DNA from: an uncultured Collinsella sp.
GTDB lineage: Bacteria > Actinomycetota > Coriobacteriia > Coriobacteriales > Coriobacteriaceae
Length of the DNA stretch: 43,596 nt
NCBI GenBank assembly: GCA_900542965.1
Contig: UQPY01000011.1
Location: forward strand, 1 to 43,596
Direction of reading: 5' to 3'
The translations under genes were made by a program, and so were the position numbers. Below the pieces are notes generated by a model that worked only from the letters and a program-made list of their open reading frames with translations, was not told where the DNA came from and searched no databases. Positions 1-6,994 of the stretch are shown here, in pieces. Within the stretch, counting starts at the first letter, position 1, and each line of letters opens with the position of its first letter.

Positions 1-114
1 GCCCACGGCTATCTTGCCGACCAGCGCTTTGTTGACTATTACGACAAGCCCTGCGCCACCGGAGCCACGGCGTTTCTGGTCCAGGCCATCGAGCCGTCGT
101 TGACGTGCGCATAG
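1..114 (+). CDS. C-terminal end of a MerR-family regulator with TipAS domain (partial)
   Basis: The reading frame is open from the first base and stops at 112-114. The 37 residues include a YLADQRFVDYYDK stretch followed by GATAFLVQAI. This matches the end of the TipAS drug-recognition domain, where a DERF..YYD motif precedes a GTAEFL..AI helix. TipAL-type proteins are MerR transcription activators whose TipAS half binds peptide antibiotics or other ligands. The N-terminal DNA-binding half lies outside the window, so only the domain assignment is supported. The glutaredoxin gene starts 51 bases downstream in the same direction. Confidence is moderate because the fragment is short. Confidence 0.65.
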   Translation, partial: AHGYLADQRFVDYYDKPCATGATAFLVQAIEPSLTCA

Positions 115-165
115 ACCGCGGCGGCTTTGGGTATTTCAATCAAAACCGCAACCGATTGGAGACCT

Positions 166-411
166 ATGACTACTGATCACGAGCTCGTGCTCTACGTTAT
201 GACCGGCTGCCCGTATTGCATAAAGGTCAAGCACTTTCTGGCCGATAACGGCGTGACCATTCCCGAGCGCAATATCTCGACCGACTCCGATGCCGAACAG
301 ACACTCATCGCCGTCGGCGGAAAGCGCCAGGTTCCCTGCCTGTTCATCGACGGCAAGCCACTCTACGAATCGAGCGACATCATCGCGTGGGCGCAAGAGA
401 ACCTGCTCTAG
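166..411 (+). CDS. Glutaredoxin-like thioredoxin-fold protein
   Basis: This 81-residue protein has the length of a classical glutaredoxin. After a first beta strand (ELVLYVMTG) comes the redox motif CPYC at about residues 15-18, then the cis-proline strand QVPCLFIDG and the glutathione-binding-like tail YESSDIIAW. A cytoplasmic dithiol-disulfide oxidoreductase role follows from the family. The ATG at 166 is preferred over an in-frame TTG at 127 because a GGAG sequence lies just before it and the fold begins here. An extra Cys after the cis-Pro (VPC) is visible. A long perfect hairpin (459-513) starts 47 bases after the stop and may end the transcript. Confidence 0.85.
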   Translation: MTTDHELVLYVMTGCPYCIKVKHFLADNGVTIPERNISTDSDAEQTLIAVGGKRQVPCLFIDGKPLYESSDIIAWAQENLL

Positions 412-458
412 TACGCGCATCCCGTCCGTCCAAGGCCCCACCCCATACGGCCTAAACA

Positions 459-513
459 TGTACACCAGCATCCAAAGTCAACATTTTTCGACATCTTTGG
501 ATGCTGGTGTACA
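459..513. repeat. Palindromic element, copy A (19-bp arms)
   Basis: Left arm 459-477 and right arm 495-513 are perfect complements, separated by a 17-base loop with a T-run. A second copy with the same arms is at 1538-1596. It follows the glutaredoxin gene and may act as a terminator, although no T-tract follows directly. Sharing the whole arm sequence between two loci makes it a dispersed repeat as well as a hairpin. Confidence 0.8.
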
Positions 514-607
514 GCTTTTGCGGGTAGTCATGGACGCTCTTAACCGGCTAATTGTTTGAGGCGACCTTTGGATTATGGCTGTTTGACGCCTCTGGAAAGG
601 TTTCCGA

Positions 608-850
608 GAGGGCTGTGGTCAAAAAAGGGCAAATATGAGTACTGCTACCTGTTTAGTAGCAGCGATTTTGATCACTTCAGGAACTATTCAACGTTCCACT
701 CGTCCGCAGACGACGTTATTTCTCCTCATATGTTCAATAAAAGTAGCTCTTAATGGGAACAAATCTCATCAGGAGCTACAATTTATAGCAAATAAATGCA
801 ACCATAATGGCAACAGTACTCATATTTGCCCTTTTTTGACCACGACCCTC
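608..850. mobile_element. MITE-like element with 37-bp terminal inverted repeats
   Basis: Bases 608-644 and the reverse complement of 814-850 agree at 35 of 37 positions; the only differences are two adjacent bases near the outer end. The core of the repeat contains GGTCAAAAAAGGGCAAATAT. The 169-base interior is AT-richer than the surrounding genes and has no convincing gene: short frames are open but lack ribosome sites and family features. Size, long terminal inverted repeats and absence of a transposase fit a non-autonomous MITE. No clear target-site duplication was found. It could instead be a structured intergenic repeat of non-transposon origin. Confidence 0.65.
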
Positions 851-1168
851 CAGAATAGTCGCTGAGAGCGACACTAAATGACAAAATCCGACACTTGAAC
901 GTTCTTATATGAGTAGCCATTGAAGGACACCTAACGACTACTCCCATTCGCGACACACTGTGTCGCGAATTAAGCTGGCCCCATTACCGAAGACCAGTGA
1001 GAGCTCCTGCCCAGAATCTCAATAGCTTAATAAAGGGCTCCCCTCCGGAAGTTCAATGAGCATCCAAATTCCAAGCTGAAAAGCAAAGGAGTATCGAAGC
1101 CGTCAATGCTCATTTCCTATCGAACAGGCAGGTCAAAACAAGCTAATTAGCCCGATGAACTGCTTGTA
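851..1168. other. Intergenic stretch without a recognisable gene
   Basis: No coding frame with a ribosome site or family features was seen. The only strong structure is the 25-bp palindrome at 946-970. The stretch may be remnant sequence between the MITE-like element and the ribbon-helix-helix gene. Confidence 0.5.
946..970. repeat. Perfect 25-bp palindrome
   Basis: Twelve-base arms (946-957, 959-970) flank one central C; the core reads GCGACACACTGTGTCGC. No T-run follows, so it is a poor intrinsic terminator. With a near-zero loop it looks more like a binding site for a dimeric protein or a residual transposon or recombination end. No copy was seen elsewhere in the window. Confidence 0.6.
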
Positions 1169-1196
1169 TTTTTGTCTACAAAATTGTATACAAAAA
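1169..1196. promoter_or_regulatory. Putative operator upstream of the ribbon-helix-helix gene
   Basis: An inverted repeat with 11-base arms (TTTTTGTCTAC at 1169-1179; GTATACAAAAA at 1186-1196) has one mismatch and a 6-base spacer. It lies about 50 bases before the start codon of a small DNA-binding protein. Antitoxin-like RHH proteins often repress their own promoter through such sites. Function is inferred. Confidence 0.45.
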
Positions 1197-1246
1197 GAGA
1201 ATCCGAGAACCAGCGCTCGACATTATGTCGATCGATAGGAGGCGCC

Positions 1247-1513
1247 ATGGATGCTAAGCAGCTCGAAAAGATGATGGGGTTTGCTCCCGGAGAGTTGAAG
1301 AAAGCCGCGGAAGCCTACGAAAAAGATGAGTGGCCGAAAGGTCACACCATCAAGTTGGGAAGGCCACCAATCTCCGATGAGCCGAGCGTCGTTATATCAG
1401 CACGTGTGGGCGAATCGATTCTTGAGGCGTTTGACGAAAAAGCCAAACGCCATGGGCAAACACGCACGGAGCGGCTCAGAGAGCTCATTACACTTGATGC
1501 ACTGATTGCCTAG
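1247..1513 (+). CDS. Small ribbon-helix-helix (CopG/antitoxin-like) protein
   Basis: This 88-residue protein has a strong ribosome site (ATAGGAGGCGCC) directly before ATG 1247, which decides the start. The N-terminal half is charged and helical. The C-terminal half reads VVISARVGESILEAFDEKAKRHGQTRTERLRELI: a beta strand followed by two helices, the usual RHH arrangement. Such proteins bind DNA as dimers, often as antitoxins that repress their own operon. No toxin gene follows, because the next features are a hairpin and a convergent gene. It may therefore be an orphan antitoxin or a solitary regulator. The operator-like repeat at 1169-1196 supports autoregulation. Confidence 0.65.
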   Translation: MDAKQLEKMMGFAPGELKKAAEAYEKDEWPKGHTIKLGRPPISDEPSVVISARVGESILEAFDEKAKRHGQTRTERLRELITLDALIA

Positions 1514-1537
1514 GCCCGCTCCCCCGTCGGACCCAAA

Positions 1538-1596
1538 CATGTACACCAGCATCCAAAGTCGACATTTTTCGACATCTTTGGATGCTGGTGTACATG
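1538..1596. repeat. Palindromic element, copy B (21-bp arms)
   Basis: Arms 1538-1558 and 1576-1596 are perfect complements around a 17-base loop. The inner 19 bases of each arm are identical to copy A (459-513), and the loops differ by one base. It lies between the convergent RHH and dus genes and is followed by a T-run, so it can serve as a bidirectional terminator. Confidence 0.8.
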
Positions 1597-1664
1597 TTTT
1601 TGCTACATAGTCGTTGGGGACGTCCTTAAATGACCAGTCGTTAAAGAACGCCCCCGATGACTAG

Positions 1665-2618
1665 TTAGCCGTGGAAGCGAGCTGTGGGTGCAAGCGGCTG
1701 TTCACGAAAGACGCGCTCGACGGCAGCGCGGTATTCGTCGACCTTTTTGGTCTTGCGTACGATCTTGTGGACGGTAGCGGGATCAGCGAAAGCGCACTTG
1801 GCGTAGAACCACCACTCCTTCATGCGGAAGACCGCATTGCCGCCAATCTCTTCTGCATATGCCGCAAACAGCGTGTCGTGGAAGCGCTGCAGCTCAGCAG
1901 CCGTTGCAGCAGGGCCGCCCTTGACCATGCGAGCCAGAGCGGGGTTCGCGAGCAGGCCACGCCCCAACATCACATGGCGCGTGCCGGGATAGGCCTCCAC
2001 CAGCGCGTCCATATCCTCAAGATCAAAAATGTCACCGTTATAGGCCACGGGGAACGGCGCACGCTCCAGCGTCTCGCCATAAAACTCTTTGCGCGGCAAG
2101 CCCGTATAGCGGTCCTTCTGTACGCGCGGATGCACGATCAGCTCTGCCAACGGCATGCGGCAATACAGATCGAGCACGCGCTCGTATTCGTCGTCATTCT
2201 CCAGCCCCAGCCTGGTCTTTACCGACACCGGCAACGGCGACCGCTCGCACACATCGCTTAAGAACGCCTCGAGCTCGTCGAGATTGCGCAAGAAACCCGA
2301 GCCCTTGCCCTTGGCGACAACCGTTCCCGAAGGGCAACCCAAGTTGAGATTGACCTCGCGGTAGCCCATGTCGGCGAGCACCTGTGCCGCCCACACAAAC
2401 TCGTCCGCGTTCTTGGACATCAGCTGAGGCACCACGTTGAGCCCCTGGTTATTGGCAGGATCGATCTCCTTAAACGCCTTGCCGCCAAAGCGGTTTCCCA
2501 CCCGCGGCGGCGGCAAAAACGGCGTGTAATAGCAATCGAGCGCACCGAAGCACTCCGCATGCACGCGACGGAACACATGCCCGGTAATCCCCTCCATAGG
2601 GGCCAGCGAAAGGATCAT
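1665..2618 (-). CDS. dus: tRNA-dihydrouridine synthase
   Basis: This 317-residue protein reduces uridine to dihydrouridine in tRNA using FMN and NADPH. The N-terminal APMEGIT segment contacts FMN. NLGCPSG at about residues 92-98 contains the catalytic Cys95. VSVKTRLG, the NGDIFD motif and the phosphate-binding MLGRGLLANP follow in TIM-barrel order, then a helical C-terminal domain with the FRMKEWW segment. Length is normal for the family. Sequence alone does not settle the subfamily (DusA/B/C), but the short N-terminus and C-terminal layout look DusC-like. It is transcribed alone, converging on the RHH gene; a palindrome lies just upstream (2643-2663). Confidence 0.9.
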   Translation of the reverse strand: MILSLAPMEGITGHVFRRVHAECFGALDCYYTPFLPPPRVGNRFGGKAFKEIDPANNQGLNVVPQLMSKNADEFVWAAQVLADMGYREVNLNLGCPSGTVVAKGKGSGFLRNLDELEAFLSDVCERSPLPVSVKTRLGLENDDEYERVLDLYCRMPLAELIVHPRVQKDRYTGLPRKEFYGETLERAPFPVAYNGDIFDLEDMDALVEAYPGTRHVMLGRGLLANPALARMVKGGPAATAAELQRFHDTLFAAYAEEIGGNAVFRMKEWWFYAKCAFADPATVHKIVRKTKKVDEYRAAVERVFREQPLAPTARFHG

Positions 2619-2642
2619 CTACTCTTCTCTCATATCAACACA

Positions 2643-2663
2643 ACAAAGGGGCCGTCCCTTTGT
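2643..2663. terminator. Short palindrome of the CCCTTTGTCACA family
   Basis: Arms ACAAAGGG (2643-2650) and CCCTTTGT (2656-2663) flank a 5-base loop. Related hairpins with the same arm sequence lie at 2950-2982 and 9137-9169. It is between dus and the repeat element at 2752-2934. Terminator activity is inferred from position and from the other copies. Confidence 0.45.
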
Positions 2664-2751
2664 CACATGCATTATGCCTTGCGCTTCAGGCGATTCACAA
2701 GGAAGAGGTAGCTACTGAACGATGACCACCCTCCAGCCGCACCCCATACAA

Positions 2752-2934
2752 CGAGGTTTAATACTTTTCCTGAGAAGTGAACGAGTGAAAACGGGCCCCC
2801 GAAGCATCGGCACTTTCGAGATGCAATTTCCTGCGGTTTTGCCAGCCAAATCCTGCGGGTTTGACGTCTAAAAATGTCGATGCTTCGGAGGTCCAAGTAT
2901 GGCCGTTCACTTCTCGGAAAAGTATTAGACCTCG
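2752..2934. repeat. 183-bp intergenic element with nested inverted repeats
   Basis: Outer arms 2752-2783 and 2904-2934 match over about 31 bases with one mismatch and one extra base; the shared core is AATACTTTTCC then GAGAAGTGAACG. A second, inner pair (2799-2809 and 2878-2888) contains CCGAAGCATCG. The whole can fold into a long branched hairpin. It holds no credible gene. Its inner sequence shares TCGACATTTTT.GAC with the loop of the palindrome at 1538-1596. It could be a MITE-like or structured-RNA repeat. Confidence 0.65.
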
Positions 2935-2949
2935 ATTTACATGCCACTC

Positions 2950-2982
2950 AATGTGACAAAGTGGCTGCTCCTTTGTCACATT
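2950..2982. terminator. Hairpin terminator downstream of MFS gene 1
   Basis: Perfect 12-base arms (AATGTGACAAAG at 2950-2961, CTTTGTCACATT at 2971-2982) flank a 9-base loop. It lies 84 bases past the stop of the minus-strand MFS gene (3067), in its reading direction. It shares arms with the palindromes at 2643 and 9137. Confidence 0.55.
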
Positions 2983-3066
2983 CGATGAAAAAGGGCACCG
3001 ATGTTAGTCGATGCCCCAAAGCGGCTGCAGGTTAAGCCCTACAGCGTATGTCTAAGACGAATCGAA

Positions 3067-4332
3067 CTATTCGTCCCAGGAGAGGTTCTTACCAGTCTTT
3101 TTTGCCAGCAGCAAGAACAGGCCGATAATAACGTTGCATGCGATGCAGAAGATGAAGACGCCCTGGAAGGAGCCGACAAGCTCATAGACCTTCATCATAA
3201 CGGGCATGCCAAAGGCGCCGACGATATAGCCCACGGAGCAGATCAGCGCGAAGATGCGACCGAAATCGCGGGAGCCAAAGACATCCATAACCAAAACGGT
3301 CAGGGCAGTGCCAGCGATGACGTACATTACGTCGTTCACGCCTGCTGCGAGGATGCTGAGCGTCGAGTTGCCGCTGCTCATCATGAGCATGACAAAGGAG
3401 AGGATGGAGACAGCGAGCCAGCCCAGAATGGCCTTCGTGCTGCCGAACCTATCGCAAGTGGTGCCGACGATCGGATTGAGGAACAGATCGAAGAGCGATG
3501 CAGCGGATACCATGAAGCCGCCCACCATGGGGCTAAAACCAACCTCGGAAGCATACGTCGGGAAGAGCTGGTTCATGCAGCAAGTGAGCTGAACGAGACA
3601 GAGGAAGCCGATGCAGAAGAAGAAGGCAGGCGACTTAATGGCGCGCGCATAGCTAACGCCACGCGTGCTATCCTCGGTCGTCTCCTCGGTCTCGGTGACC
3701 GTCTCGCCCTCGACGTAGCCATAGGGCAGCATGCCCTTGTCCTGAGGCTTATAGCGAATAATCAGGACGGAAGCGGGGAGAATGAGCACGGCGGAGACGC
3801 CAGCGAGCACCAGATAGCCAGTCCTCCAGCCAGCGGCCTCGATGACAGAGGTGATGACGGGGCTCATGATGAGCATGTAAATCGAGTTCACTGCCCAAGC
3901 GAGACCGATTGCCAGGCCACCAGATTTTTTGAACCACTGGTCAATAACGTCGGACATGGCGACGCCGGTGGTGAAGGCGAAGCAAACGCCAATCAGGGCG
4001 CCAGCGGCGATGAACATCCAGACTTCGGTGTAGAAGGCCATGCCTGCGCCGGCAGCAAGCAAAATAAGCTCGACAACGGGGAGCCAAACCTTGCCAACGA
4101 CCTTGGGAATGAGTTTTCCGACAAACGGAAGAGCTGCCGCAAGACCAATGAGCGTTGCGGTGAAGTAATACGAGAAGATGGAATAGTCAAACCCGAACTC
4201 CTCGCACACGGGTGCGACGAAGGAGCCCGCGATGACGCTATAGGATCCGGTCGTGCCGGCAGACATAAGGCCGAGCGCGATTACGAGAACCCATGCGTAA
4301 ACCTTGCTGCTCTTTAACTTTGCATTTTCCAT
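3067..4332 (-). CDS. MFS transporter, OFA-like (paralogue 1)
   Basis: This 421-residue inner-membrane carrier has 12 hydrophobic segments typical of the major facilitator superfamily. AGTTGSYSVIAGSFVAPVCEEFGFDYS at the start, the cytoplasmic loop DQWFKKSGGLAIGLAWAVNS and the mid-protein GWRTGYLVLAG fit oxalate/formate-antiporter-like carriers. The ATG at 4332 is chosen over an upstream in-frame ATG because AGGAG lies before it. It begins 11 bases after the carbamoyltransferase stop, so the two are almost certainly co-transcribed. The partner genes suggest it carries their substrate or product, but the substrate cannot be read from sequence. A close paralogue is at 7712-8992. Confidence 0.85.
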   Translation of the reverse strand: MENAKLKSSKVYAWVLVIALGLMSAGTTGSYSVIAGSFVAPVCEEFGFDYSIFSYYFTATLIGLAAALPFVGKLIPKVVGKVWLPVVELILLAAGAGMAFYTEVWMFIAAGALIGVCFAFTTGVAMSDVIDQWFKKSGGLAIGLAWAVNSIYMLIMSPVITSVIEAAGWRTGYLVLAGVSAVLILPASVLIIRYKPQDKGMLPYGYVEGETVTETEETTEDSTRGVSYARAIKSPAFFFCIGFLCLVQLTCCMNQLFPTYASEVGFSPMVGGFMVSAASLFDLFLNPIVGTTCDRFGSTKAILGWLAVSILSFVMLMMSSGNSTLSILAAGVNDVMYVIAGTALTVLVMDVFGSRDFGRIFALICSVGYIVGAFGMPVMMKVYELVGSFQGVFIFCIACNVIIGLFLLLAKKTGKNLSWDE

Positions 4333-4343
4333 TGATACAGCTC

Positions 4344-5408
4344 CTAGAGACCCAGAAGGGCACACATAACGGCCTTGATGGTGTGCTGACGGTTCTCTGC
4401 CTCACGGAAGATGACCGAAGCGTTGGCCTCAAAGCACTCGTCGGCAATCTCAAAGCCCTCGGTGATGATTTCGCGATGGAGGTCGTTCTTGCACTGGTCG
4501 AGGAGCATTTTGCCGACACGGTGATCTGCGTTATGGACAGAGGGAAGCTCATGCATGCAGAAGATGTCGGGATTGTTGGTGCGCTTGCACAGCTCGCTGG
4601 TGACGCGATAGGGGTACAAAGACTCGGCATCGCCCAGCCAGGAGTTGTAGTCGTCGGGATCCAGAACCTCTTCGCCGCACTCGGGGTTGATGTAGCGCCA
4701 CTCCTCGGTAACGATAACGTCAACGCCATCCAGGGCATCGAGGTCAGAGGTGATGGTAAAGGTCCTATTGGGAGCGTACTTGGCGTAGCAGGCCTCCACC
4801 TCTTCGATCATTTCCTTGCACATCTGATGACGGAGGTCGTCGGGGCCGATGGCGAGGAAGTCCATGTCGAGCATAGCGCACAGACGGCCATACCACACTG
4901 GGGCGCCGGCGCAGTTGCCAACGAAAGCCATCTTCTTGCCGCGGCTCGTACGCAGACCGCCCCATTGCTCTTCCATCGTAAGAGCGTCAGCGAGCATCTG
5001 AGTCGGGTGATCGCCGAGAGTAAGGGCATTGATGACCGGGATGTCAACCAGGTCGGCGACGTCATAGAGGAACTGCTCGTCCTTCTGTGCGCGGTAGACG
5101 ATGAGATCGTACATGCCGTTAAAGACGCGCATGGCATCCTTGACGGTCTCGCAGTCACCCATGTGGGAGTTGGTCAGATAAGTGAAGCCCATGCCCAAAT
5201 CATTGCAGGAGGTCTCGAATGCGCAACGAGTACGGGTCGAGCCCCACTCAAAGTTGGCGAGGACGTTTTTGCCGGGGAAGTAGCGCTGGTCGACACCAGA
5301 CTTCTTCTGAGCCTTAAGGTTCCAGGCAAGATCGATGAGATAGCGGAAATCCTCGGAGGAGAGATCATGGATGTTGATGTAGTCGCGACCGCGGAGGCTG
5401 TTGTTCAT
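4344..5408 (-). CDS. Divergent carbamoyltransferase (putrescine/ornithine transcarbamylase fold)
   Basis: This 354-residue protein has both halves of the aspartate/ornithine carbamoyltransferase fold. The carbamoyl-phosphate loop reads GSTRTRCAFE, and DHPTQMLADAL supplies the HPTQ motif. The usual HCLP substrate motif is replaced by MHELPSVH, so the Cys next to the amine substrate is Glu. The residue before STRTR is Trp-Gly rather than the usual polar pair. By context (deiminase upstream, carrier downstream) it should move a carbamoyl group between phosphate and an amine, as putrescine carbamoyltransferase does in agmatine catabolism. The changed motif makes another amine possible. ATG 5408 follows GAAAGGAAATAG. 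No carbamate kinase gene is adjacent. Confidence 0.75.
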   Translation of the reverse strand: MNNSLRGRDYINIHDLSSEDFRYLIDLAWNLKAQKKSGVDQRYFPGKNVLANFEWGSTRTRCAFETSCNDLGMGFTYLTNSHMGDCETVKDAMRVFNGMYDLIVYRAQKDEQFLYDVADLVDIPVINALTLGDHPTQMLADALTMEEQWGGLRTSRGKKMAFVGNCAGAPVWYGRLCAMLDMDFLAIGPDDLRHQMCKEMIEEVEACYAKYAPNRTFTITSDLDALDGVDVIVTEEWRYINPECGEEVLDPDDYNSWLGDAESLYPYRVTSELCKRTNNPDIFCMHELPSVHNADHRVGKMLLDQCKNDLHREIITEGFEIADECFEANASVIFREAENRQHTIKAVMCALLGL

Positions 5409-5452
5409 GCCTATTTCCTTTCGAATTATTATCAAAATTATTGTTGAATGTG

Positions 5453-5484
5453 TCCCCGAGGAAAACACGGATATCCCTCGGGGA
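5453..5484 (-). promoter_or_regulatory. Hairpin in the deiminase-carbamoyltransferase spacer
   Basis: TCCCCGAGG (5453-5461) and CCTCGGGGA (5476-5484) form a perfect 9-bp stem. It lies in the 123-base spacer between the deiminase stop and the carbamoyltransferase start; a second small GAGC/GCTC stem is closer to the deiminase. No T-run follows, so partial termination, RNA processing or leader control are all possible. Confidence 0.4.
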
Positions 5485-5531
5485 GCGGTACATGTGGCGC
5501 CTAAGCCAAAGAGCGCAGGCTCTAAGGCTCA

Positions 5532-6770
5532 CTAACGACTGGCCGCCACGTCCTTAGTCCAGCAGTGCACGCCGCCGCCGGACAGGTTAAGCGCGAGGGA
5601 ATCAATCATGATGACTTTGCGATCGGGGAAGCAGCTCTCAAGAACTGCCTTGGCCTGCTCATCCTTCTCTTTCACGACCTCGCTCATGCCCTCGTGGTAA
5701 TAACGCTGGCCAAGAACGACGCCGTTGCAAATCAGGAAGTTGCAGTAGCTCGCTGCGGCGTAGAAGTGGACGGGGCCCTCGGGCCAGGGGGTGCCATCCA
5801 TAAACTTGCCGCCCATTTCGTCGATGAAGCCCTTATAGAGCTCGTAATCTTCATCGCCAGGGGCGATAACGACTTCAATAGGCTCGGCGGTGGGCATACG
5901 AACGATCTCGAAGGGCTTGCCCTCCCAGTCCGTTTCGTTGCTCAGGATCTCGTAGGCTGCCTCAATGCGGCGACGAGACTCTGCTCCAGCCTTGCTCGAG
6001 GCTGCCTCTTCATCGGACACCTCGGCAAGAAGAATCTTGTTCGGAGTGATAAAGCGACGCATCTCATCAATGTGAGCTGCAAAGCTCATGCCAAAGACGG
6101 GAGTTCCGTCTTCCTTCTCGTCGAGGATGCCCAGTCGATAGTCGTCGTCCTCGAGCATAGGCTGCGGAAGCCAGATAACCTTGTTGAGGTTGTAGATGCG
6201 CTTATACTCGGCCTCTACTTCCTCTTTCGTGAACTCGGGATTACGCTTGCGGCATTCCGTGTCCTCGATGGCGATCAGAGTGCCGTGACCGTCAAACTCG
6301 CGGTCACCGCCCTCCGAAACCATTTCGGAATTGACGATATCGAAGCAACCGAGCGCAACCGCCATGTGAACGGCTGCCTTACGTGCGGACTGGCACTCCG
6401 GGGAGTTCTTGTCCCACACGCCGTAATAGGTCCAAGCGGGGTTGACCATATAAGAATGGCCCTTGTCGTCGACCATGATGCTGGGACCGTTGTCGCGGAC
6501 ATAGAAGTTGGAGTCTTCGAACTGCGTGATCTCGATGCGATCGAGATCAACCCCCTCCTCCTTCAGGCGCGAGCAAGCCTCCTCATAGGAGCCGGGGGTG
6601 CCGCAATTGAGGTTGACCGTAACGTCGCCATACTCGAGCAGAGCCTTGATCACGTCAACGCAGGGCTGGCGGTTATCGTAGCCCTCTGCACGGATGTAAT
6701 CGGGAAGCCATGTCACATAGACGTTGGAGCGCTTCTCGAACTCGCCCGGCATACGATAGTTCTCGTACAT
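5532..6770 (-). CDS. Agmatine deiminase / PAD-family amidinohydrolase
   Basis: This 412-residue enzyme of the guanidine-modifying superfamily hydrolyses a guanidino group to a ureido group and ammonia. Its start MPGEFEKRSNVYVTWLP matches the agmatine deiminase opening MPGEFE...W-P. YVRDNGPS supplies the acidic guanidine-binding residue, EGGDREFDGHGT and AAHIDEMRRF supply the catalytic Glu/His-Asp part, and GGGVHCWTK near the C-terminus carries the nucleophilic Cys. Compared with agmatine deiminases the WPERPDNW segment and the EGGSIHVDG segment are altered, so the exact substrate is uncertain. ATG 6770 follows GAAGGA. It is the first gene of an operon with the carbamoyltransferase and MFS carrier. 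A perfect TetR-type palindrome lies 83 bases upstream. Confidence 0.8.
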   Translation of the reverse strand: MYENYRMPGEFEKRSNVYVTWLPDYIRAEGYDNRQPCVDVIKALLEYGDVTVNLNCGTPGSYEEACSRLKEEGVDLDRIEITQFEDSNFYVRDNGPSIMVDDKGHSYMVNPAWTYYGVWDKNSPECQSARKAAVHMAVALGCFDIVNSEMVSEGGDREFDGHGTLIAIEDTECRKRNPEFTKEEVEAEYKRIYNLNKVIWLPQPMLEDDDYRLGILDEKEDGTPVFGMSFAAHIDEMRRFITPNKILLAEVSDEEAASSKAGAESRRRIEAAYEILSNETDWEGKPFEIVRMPTAEPIEVVIAPGDEDYELYKGFIDEMGGKFMDGTPWPEGPVHFYAAASYCNFLICNGVVLGQRYYHEGMSEVVKEKDEQAKAVLESCFPDRKVIMIDSLALNLSGGGVHCWTKDVAASR

Positions 6771-6852
6771 GGTTGGTCCTTCCGTCGGGTTTCCCGCGAT
6801 GCTGTCCGGCCGCGACAATAGCGGGGTTTCACCTGCTATAGTACTACTATAC

Positions 6853-6866
6853 CTACCGTTCGGTAG
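6853..6866. promoter_or_regulatory. Probable TetR operator, site 1
   Basis: CTACCGTTCGGTAG is a perfect 14-base palindrome in the spacer between the deiminase and the divergent TetR gene. On the minus strand, TATAGT follows within a few bases and could be the -10 of the deiminase promoter, so binding would block transcription. Related sites are at 6902, 9029 and 9099. Confidence 0.65.
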
Positions 6867-6901
6867 ATAATTTTGAATAATTGCCGCTCGCCTACTGATA
6901 C

Positions 6902-6917
6902 ATACCGTTCGCCGTAT
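6902..6917. promoter_or_regulatory. Probable TetR operator, site 2
   Basis: ATACCGTTCGCCGTAT repeats the TACCGTTCG half-site of site 1 and overlaps a TATATAGT sequence that could be the -10 of the TetR gene. It is 78 bases before the TetR start codon, consistent with autoregulation. Confidence 0.5.
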
Positions 6918-6994
6918 ATAGTGGTCATGTTTGGACACGAATTGATGTTCCGTTGCCATCCTTAATAATGTTGGTAGTGCGGAAGTGATTTGCA

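Noticed and set aside
556..865. Short plus-strand frames within the terminal-inverted-repeat element
   Set aside because: They cross the inverted repeats, have no ribosome site and no similarity to transposases or regulators.
2672..2979. Minus-strand frames of 73-91 codons covering the 183-bp repeat
   Set aside because: They are translations of the inverted-repeat structure; a non-coding repeat is more likely.
3001..4317. A long plus-strand frame (over 430 codons) opposite the first MFS gene
   Set aside because: It is antisense to a clear 12-helix carrier and its translation is Asp/Glu/His/Ala-rich without domains or a ribosome site; a shadow of codon bias.
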